Source of the DNA: Candidatus Pelagibacter communis
Lineage (GTDB): Bacteria > Pseudomonadota > Alphaproteobacteria > Pelagibacterales > Pelagibacteraceae
NCBI RefSeq assembly: GCF_001180105.1
Contig: NZ_CVSO01000045.1
Span: 1 to 39,023 of the forward strand
DNA length: 39,023 nt
Direction: 5' to 3'
Positions 34,722 to 39,023 of this stretch are shown here, in pieces (within the stretch, counting starts at the first letter, position 1; every line of letters begins with the position of its first letter). The notes beneath the pieces were generated by a model. It did not search any database, had not been told where the DNA came from, and saw nothing but the letters and a program-made list of their open reading frames with translations. Made by a program: the position numbers and the translations under genes.

Positions 34722-35378
34722 ATGGATTTTAAAGCAATAGTATTTGATGCTTATGGAACATTATTTGACGTAAATTCAGCGGCAAAAAAATGTAAACATA
34801 AAATAGGAGATAAGTGGGAGTCCTTTGCAAATTTTTGGCGAACTACACAACTTGAATACACTTGGTTGAGAAGTTTAATGAAAAGACACAGAGACTTTTG
34901 GCAAATAACTGAAGATAGTTTGGATAAATCTATGAAAGTTTTTAATATAGATACAAGCATGAAAAATGAATTATTAAGTCTTTATAAAGTTTTATCCCCT
35001 TATCCAGAGGTAGAGGAGGTTTTAACAAATTTAAAAAAGAAAAATCTTAAGCTCGCGATACTTTCAAACGGTACTCCAGATTTGATTAATGAGTTGGTAA
35101 GCACCAACAATTTAGATGCTTTTGATGATCTTTTTTCAATTGAGGAAGTGAAAATTTACAAGCCTGACTCAAGAGTCTACGATCTTCCGGTTAATAAATA
35201 TAAAATTCAACCCAAAGAAGTTGTTTTTTTGAGTGCTAATACTTGGGATGTATCAGGTGGTGGTAATTTTGGTTACAACGCTGTCTGGGTTAATCGTAAC
35301 AACTCTCATTTTGATAATCTTGATTACAAACCAAAAAAAGAAATTAAAAATTTAAAAGGACTACTTGAAATAGTTTGA
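34722..35378 (+). CDS. Haloacid dehalogenase type II (L-2-haloacid dehalogenase-like)
   Basis: The protein is a 218-residue HAD-superfamily hydrolase of the L-2-haloacid dehalogenase group. The catalytic Asp is in VFDAYGTLFDV (Asp9), the substrate Arg segment is YTWLRSLM, the Ser is in ILSNGTPD, the Lys in KIYKPDSRVY, and the subfamily-specific Ser/Asn/Asp motif in LSANTWDVSGGGNFGY, followed by AVWVNR. This residue set distinguishes true 2-haloacid dehalogenases from phosphatases, so hydrolysis of halo-acids to hydroxy-acids is likely; the natural substrate is unknown. It is followed after 20 bases by the pirin gene. Confidence 0.88.
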   Translation: MDFKAIVFDAYGTLFDVNSAAKKCKHKIGDKWESFANFWRTTQLEYTWLRSLMKRHRDFWQITEDSLDKSMKVFNIDTSMKNELLSLYKVLSPYPEVEEVLTNLKKKNLKLAILSNGTPDLINELVSTNNLDAFDDLFSIEEVKIYKPDSRVYDLPVNKYKIQPKEVVFLSANTWDVSGGGNFGYNAVWVNRNNSHFDNLDYKPKKEIKNLKGLLEIV

Positions 35379-35398
35379 AACATAATTAAACTAAAACC

Positions 35399-36241
35399 AT
35401 GTCAAATATTGAAATCAAAAAAATTGTTAAATCTATTGAAACATCTGACGGTGCGGGGGTAAAACTTAAAAGAAGTATAGGTACACCAGAGGCAGATTAT
35501 ATTGACCCTTTTTTAATGTTAGATGAATTCGGTTCAGAAAATAAAGACGATTATGTTGCAGGTTTTCCGCCTCATCCTCACAGAGGTATTGAGACAGTTA
35601 CTTATATGCTTAAAGGAAAATTTGAGCATGAGGATAGTACTGGTGCTAAAGGAATAATGTCATCAGGAGATGTGCAGTGGATGAAAACTGGAAGAGGAAT
35701 AATACATTCTGAAATGCCTGCAATGGCTGATGGTCAATTACTTGGATTTCAATTATGGATTAACATGCCAGCAAAACTAAAAAAAAATAAACCTGAATAT
35801 ATTTATATTAAAAACAAAGAGCTTGGAACTTACAGTGATGATGAAAAAGTAGTTAAGGTGATTGCTGGGAAGTTCAAAGATATTGAGGGTCCTGAAAAAA
35901 ATCATAATGTTGAACCAATCTATTTTCACATTGTGTTAAAAAATGAAAAGGAATTTACTTGCGAAGTTCCAGAGGGACATAATTCATTTATTTATTTGCT
36001 TAAAGGTCAAATAAAAGTTGGTAAAATTAATCACGAAAAAACAAATGACTCAAATTTGATATTGTTAAAAAAAGGTAAGAACCTCCAGGTCAAAGCTGAA
36101 AAAGATAGCGAATTTTTATTTATCGCAGGCAAACCAATCGGTGAACCAATAGCTAGAGGAGGTCCATTTGTGATGAATACAAAAGCTGAGATTATTGAGG
36201 CAATTAATGATTACCAAAATGGTACTTTTGCGAAATATTAA
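35399..36241 (+). CDS. Pirin-family bicupin protein
   Basis: Pirins are iron-binding bicupins; some have quercetinase activity and others regulate metabolic enzymes. The N-terminal cupin contains FPPHPHRGIETVTYMLKG and GRGIIHSEMP, which hold the three His and one Glu metal ligands. The C-terminal cupin is FICEVPEG-like and lacks ligands (the actual segment is FTCEVPEGHNSFIYLLKG). The end GEPIARGGPFVMNT is strongly conserved in the family. Length is 280. The next gene begins on the base after its stop codon, so pirin and the quinone oxidoreductase are almost certainly one transcript. Confidence 0.93.
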   Translation: MSNIEIKKIVKSIETSDGAGVKLKRSIGTPEADYIDPFLMLDEFGSENKDDYVAGFPPHPHRGIETVTYMLKGKFEHEDSTGAKGIMSSGDVQWMKTGRGIIHSEMPAMADGQLLGFQLWINMPAKLKKNKPEYIYIKNKELGTYSDDEKVVKVIAGKFKDIEGPEKNHNVEPIYFHIVLKNEKEFTCEVPEGHNSFIYLLKGQIKVGKINHEKTNDSNLILLKKGKNLQVKAEKDSEFLFIAGKPIGEPIARGGPFVMNTKAEIIEAINDYQNGTFAKY

Positions 36242-37213
36242 ATGCATTCTATAAATTTTTCAAAAACTGGGGGTCCTGAGGTTTTAAAATACGAAAAACA
36301 ATCTTTATCTGAACCTAAAGATAATGAAGTTTTAATAAAACATTCTGCTATAGGATTGAACTTCATTGATACATATCATAGGTCAGGACTATATCCTGTC
36401 CCGCTTCCCTCAGGCATCGGACTTGAAGGTGCAGGGATTATAGAAAAAGTAGGGCCAGGTGTTACAAATTTTAAAGAGGGTGATAAGGTAGCTTATGCAG
36501 CTGCGCCTTTAGGTTCATATTCAACACATAGAATTTATCCAACGAAAAATTTGGTAAAAGTACCAGATGGAATAGATCTTGAAATTGTTGCTTGTTTAAT
36601 GACAAAGGGTTTAACGACCTTCTATCTTTTACATAAAACATATCCTGTTAAAAAAGGTCAAACAGTTTTGTTCCACGCTGCAGCTGGTGGGGTTGGTCAA
36701 ATTTTTTGCCAATGGGCTAAAAGTTTGGGCTGTAATGTAATAGGAACAGTTGGATCGGATGAAAAAATCAAGTTAGCAAAAAAATATGGATGTGATGAAG
36801 TAATAAATTATAACAAAGAAAATTTTAAAGATAGGGTTTTACAATTAACCAACAATCAAGGTCTACCAGTAGTTTATGACGGAGTAGGAAAAAATACTTT
36901 AGAAAATTCATTAGGGTGTTTAAAAATGCGTGGAACAATGGTTTCATTTGGAAATGCATCTGGAAAATTAGATCCATTGGATGTTGGAAAACTTATAGCA
37001 CCAAAAGGATTATATTTAACAAGGCCTAGTATTGCACACTACACTTCTACAAGAGAGGAACTGGATGAAGCTTCAAATAAACTTTTCGAAATGGTTAAAT
37101 CTGGAGCGATAAAGGTTGAAATATTTAAGAAATACGCTTTAAAAGATGCGTCTATTGCGCACCAAGATTTGGAAGGAAGAAAAATTTTAGGGCCAGCAAT
37201 AATCACTCCTTAA
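36242..37213 (+). CDS. NADPH:quinone oxidoreductase, zeta-crystallin type
   Basis: This is a 323-residue zinc-free medium-chain dehydrogenase/reductase that reduces quinones with NADPH. The N-terminal substrate domain has GLNFIDTYHRSGLYP and GLEGAGIIEKVGPGV, and the cofactor domain has HAAAGGVGQIFCQWAKSLG and NVIGTVGSDEK. Zinc-ligand residues are absent, as expected for the QOR group. It follows pirin without spacing. The end overlaps the convergent DUF2721 gene by 11 bases. The natural substrate is unknown. Confidence 0.93.
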   Translation: MHSINFSKTGGPEVLKYEKQSLSEPKDNEVLIKHSAIGLNFIDTYHRSGLYPVPLPSGIGLEGAGIIEKVGPGVTNFKEGDKVAYAAAPLGSYSTHRIYPTKNLVKVPDGIDLEIVACLMTKGLTTFYLLHKTYPVKKGQTVLFHAAAGGVGQIFCQWAKSLGCNVIGTVGSDEKIKLAKKYGCDEVINYNKENFKDRVLQLTNNQGLPVVYDGVGKNTLENSLGCLKMRGTMVSFGNASGKLDPLDVGKLIAPKGLYLTRPSIAHYTSTREELDEASNKLFEMVKSGAIKVEIFKKYALKDASIAHQDLEGRKILGPAIITP

Positions 37214-37610
37214 ATTGCACATCCATATCAGAGATATGTAATTTAAGAGCTTTAGTTGAAATTTGAATTTCTCTGATAAAGAAAACAATAGATACCATCA
37301 TTGATAGACAGCAAGATCCAAAAATAATTCTGGCAATCAATATTTTGTCCAAATAAAGAGCAAATACCGTTAACATATTGAACAAGAATCCGAATGCAGC
37401 AAACATAATTGTAAGCTTCAAAACTCCTATTCTATCATTTAAATTAATTAACTGATTTCTCCATTCAGGTGGTGTGTGTTTTTCGAAAACATGTTCATCA
37501 TGGATTTTTCTTATTAAATTACTTAAAGTATGAAATCTATTGCTATAAACACCCATTATAAGTGGTATTGCTGGAAACATAAGTGCTGTGACTGTGTAAT
37601 CGATATCCAT
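37203..37610 (-). CDS. DUF2721 membrane protein
   Basis: This is a 135-residue protein with an N-terminal helix (TVTALMFPAIPLIMGVYSNRF), a charged central loop (KHTPPEWRNQLINLNDRIGVL), and two further helices (LTIMFAAFGFLFNMLTVFAL and RIIFGSCCLSMMVSIVFFI), ending EIQISTKALKLHISD. This matches the pattern of the uncharacterised DUF2721 family. No function is known. It is a lone minus-strand gene between the quinone oxidoreductase and ubiA. Confidence 0.85.
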   Translation of the reverse strand: MDIDYTVTALMFPAIPLIMGVYSNRFHTLSNLIRKIHDEHVFEKHTPPEWRNQLINLNDRIGVLKLTIMFAAFGFLFNMLTVFALYLDKILIARIIFGSCCLSMMVSIVFFIREIQISTKALKLHISDMDVQFKE

Positions 37611-37663
37611 AACGAATCAGTTTGATTATGAAACGATGCTTTGTTATTTACAAGAAAATAATC

Positions 37664-38530
37664 ATGAAAAATTTTGAATTATTTTTGGAATTGACAAGGC
37701 TTAAAAAACCTATTGGCTTTATGTTATTATTTTGGCCATGTCTTTGGGGACTCACACTAGCATTTCAATTTTCTAATAACAATGACATCTTTATAAAATA
37801 TTGTTTGTTATTTTTTTGTGGAGCAGTTCTAATGAGATCAGCAGGATGTATTGTAAATGATATTTTAGATAGAAAAATTGATATCATGGTTGAAAGAACG
37901 AAAAATAGACCAATTGCATCTGGAAAAATTTCTGTACAGAAAGGCTTGACGTATGTATTTATTCTATGCTCATTATCCTTTTTAATTTTAGTTCAATTTA
38001 ATCAGAGCACAATTATTTTAGGATTAGCATCTATGCCTTTTGCATTCTCCTATCCAATAATGAAAAAATTTACTTATTGGCCTCAGTTTTTTCTAGGTAT
38101 CACTTTTAATTATGGATTAATAATGGCATGGGTTTCGCTGACTAATGAATTTAGCTATTATCCTGTCATATTTTACATTGGAGCCATATTTTGGACACTC
38201 GGTTACGACACAATATACGGATACCAAGACATTAAAGATGATGAAATTATAGGAGTAAAATCAACATCAATTAAATTCAAAAACAACCCTAAAACTTTCT
38301 TATTTTTATGTTATTTCTTTTTCTTTTTATCATTAGTCATAGGAGGAATTTTAATGAAATTTAATATTTATTATTATTTAATTTTACTTGCGCCTTTTTT
38401 ACACCTATTTGTTTTTCAAATTTATTTTTTAAAAAATTTAGAACCAAACACATGTCTCAAAAAATTTAAGAGCAATAACTTTTTGGGACTATTAGTTTTT
38501 TTTGCAATTTTATCAGGTAAAATTTTTTGA
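37664..38530 (+). CDS. ubiA: 4-hydroxybenzoate polyprenyltransferase UbiA
   Basis: UbiA prenylates 4-hydroxybenzoate in ubiquinone synthesis, the electron carrier that feeds complex III. The N-terminus LTRLKKPIGFMLLFWPCLWG, the first Asp-rich motif RSAGCIVNDILDRKID followed by TKNRPIASGKIS, and the second GYDTIYGYQDIKDDEIIGVK are diagnostic. I use ATG 37664, which gives the usual short N-terminus; ATG 37628 and TTG 37622 are possible and add 12-14 basic residues. Length from 37664 is 288. Its TGA overlaps the next start as TGATG. Confidence 0.95.
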   Translation: MKNFELFLELTRLKKPIGFMLLFWPCLWGLTLAFQFSNNNDIFIKYCLLFFCGAVLMRSAGCIVNDILDRKIDIMVERTKNRPIASGKISVQKGLTYVFILCSLSFLILVQFNQSTIILGLASMPFAFSYPIMKKFTYWPQFFLGITFNYGLIMAWVSLTNEFSYYPVIFYIGAIFWTLGYDTIYGYQDIKDDEIIGVKSTSIKFKNNPKTFLFLCYFFFFLSLVIGGILMKFNIYYYLILLAPFLHLFVFQIYFLKNLEPNTCLKKFKSNNFLGLLVFFAILSGKIF

Positions 38531-39023
38531 TGAGAGATTCAAAATTATTAAAAAGGTTATATAAAGACTATACAAAAAAACATTTATCAAAAATTTTTTT
38601 AGCTTTACTTTTTTCCTTGGTTTTAGCAGGAAGTACATCCTCAATAGCCTACTTATTAGATCCAGCAATAGAAAAGATTTTTATTAATAAAGATAGAACT
38701 TTAATTTTAATAATACCAATTTTTATAATTTTTGCTTTTGCAGCTAAAGGTATATCATTATATGGAGCAAAGGTAATAATGATAAGAATTTCTGAAGAAA
38801 TTAGAAAAAACTTACAAATGGATATGATGAGGTCTTTGATTAAAGCCGACACAGATTTTATTGAGACGAGGCACTCAGGCAAAATAATAACTAATTTGAT
38901 AAATGACGTAAATTATATGACGGGATTGGTTAGTGTTGCTATTTTAAATATATTTAAGGACACCTTGACTTTGATTGGACTTTTAGCCGTAATGTTTTAT
39001 CAAAACTGGAAATTATCAATTGT
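38530..39023 (+). CDS. ABC exporter (MsbA-like), N-terminal part (cut by window end)
   Basis: The frame opens with ATG at 38530, overlapping the ubiA stop, and stays open for 164 codons to the window end. It encodes the start of a type-I ABC exporter transmembrane domain: two helices (IFLALLFSLVLAGSTSSIAYLL and LILIIPIFIIFAFAAKGISLY), then the coupling-helix region ISEEIRKNLQMDMMRSLIKAD, FIETRHSGKIITNLINDVN and a further helix. The FIETRHSGKIITNLINDV stretch is typical of MsbA and related lipid flippases. The ATPase domain is outside the window, so substrate is open. Confidence 0.85.
   Translation, partial: MRDSKLLKRLYKDYTKKHLSKIFLALLFSLVLAGSTSSIAYLLDPAIEKIFINKDRTLILIIPIFIIFAFAAKGISLYGAKVIMIRISEEIRKNLQMDMMRSLIKADTDFIETRHSGKIITNLINDVNYMTGLVSVAILNIFKDTLTLIGLLAVMFYQNWKLSI

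Overview
The window looks like a stretch of a streamlined marine alphaproteobacterial chromosome, most likely SAR11 (Pelagibacterales) or a close relative. The DNA is very AT-rich with lysine/asparagine-rich proteins. Genes are packed almost end to end, and no gap exceeds about 80 bases. The content is alphaproteobacterial: fused-order cox and pet operons, a CcrM-type GANTC methyltransferase, a separate F0 operon with b and b' subunits, and retinal (proteorhodopsin chromophore) synthesis genes. The species assignment is inference from gene content. No mobile elements, CRISPR arrays, rRNA genes or prophage genes were seen, and no stretch over 300 bases lacks a gene.

Layout. 1-1823 (+): the 3' end of a bL25-like gene, then pth and ychF. 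1800-4364 (-): cytochrome bc1 operon petA-petB-petC. 4430-6210 (+): trmL, hemF, greA. 6207-10101 (-): a TPR lipoprotein/periplasmic-type protein, ispE, a tRNA-Gln(UUG) gene and the CCA-adding enzyme, in that transcription order. 10144-12534 (+): family-4-like uracil-DNA glycosylase, rnhB and ccrM, the last with its own promoter carrying two GANTC sites. 12525-14653 (-): mutY and an FAD monooxygenase. 14652-27056 (+): an unbroken run of 15 genes (DciA-like DUF721 protein, DsbA-like thioredoxin, a short SMC, atpI-B-E-F'-F, crtI-crtB-crtY-blh, ispH, thrB, rnhA). 27051-33917 (-): coxB-coxA-ctaB-small membrane ORF-ctaG-coxC-surf1-thrC. 33976-34686 (-): rsmE. 34722-37213 (+): haloacid dehalogenase, pirin, quinone oxidoreductase. 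37203-37610 (-): DUF2721 membrane protein. 37664-39023 (+): ubiA and the start of an ABC exporter.

How the genes fit together. The window is dominated by membrane energetics: complex III, complex IV with its heme and copper assembly factors, the ATP synthase F0 sector and the enzymes that turn phytoene precursors into retinal. Supporting isoprenoid steps (ispE, ispH, ctaB, ubiA) and heme synthesis (hemF) are interspersed. A second theme is genome maintenance: ccrM, mutY, udg, rnhA, rnhB, smc and a DciA-like protein.

The points most worth a second look are: a ccrM promoter built from two tandem 12-bp repeats that each contain a GANTC site; an SMC protein with no visible hinge domain; a tRNA-Gln whose encoded CCA end lies 3 bases before the start codon of the CCA-adding enzyme; two divergent genes whose start codons share one CATG; overlap at all five convergent gene junctions; and an unlisted 40-residue membrane protein inside the cox operon.
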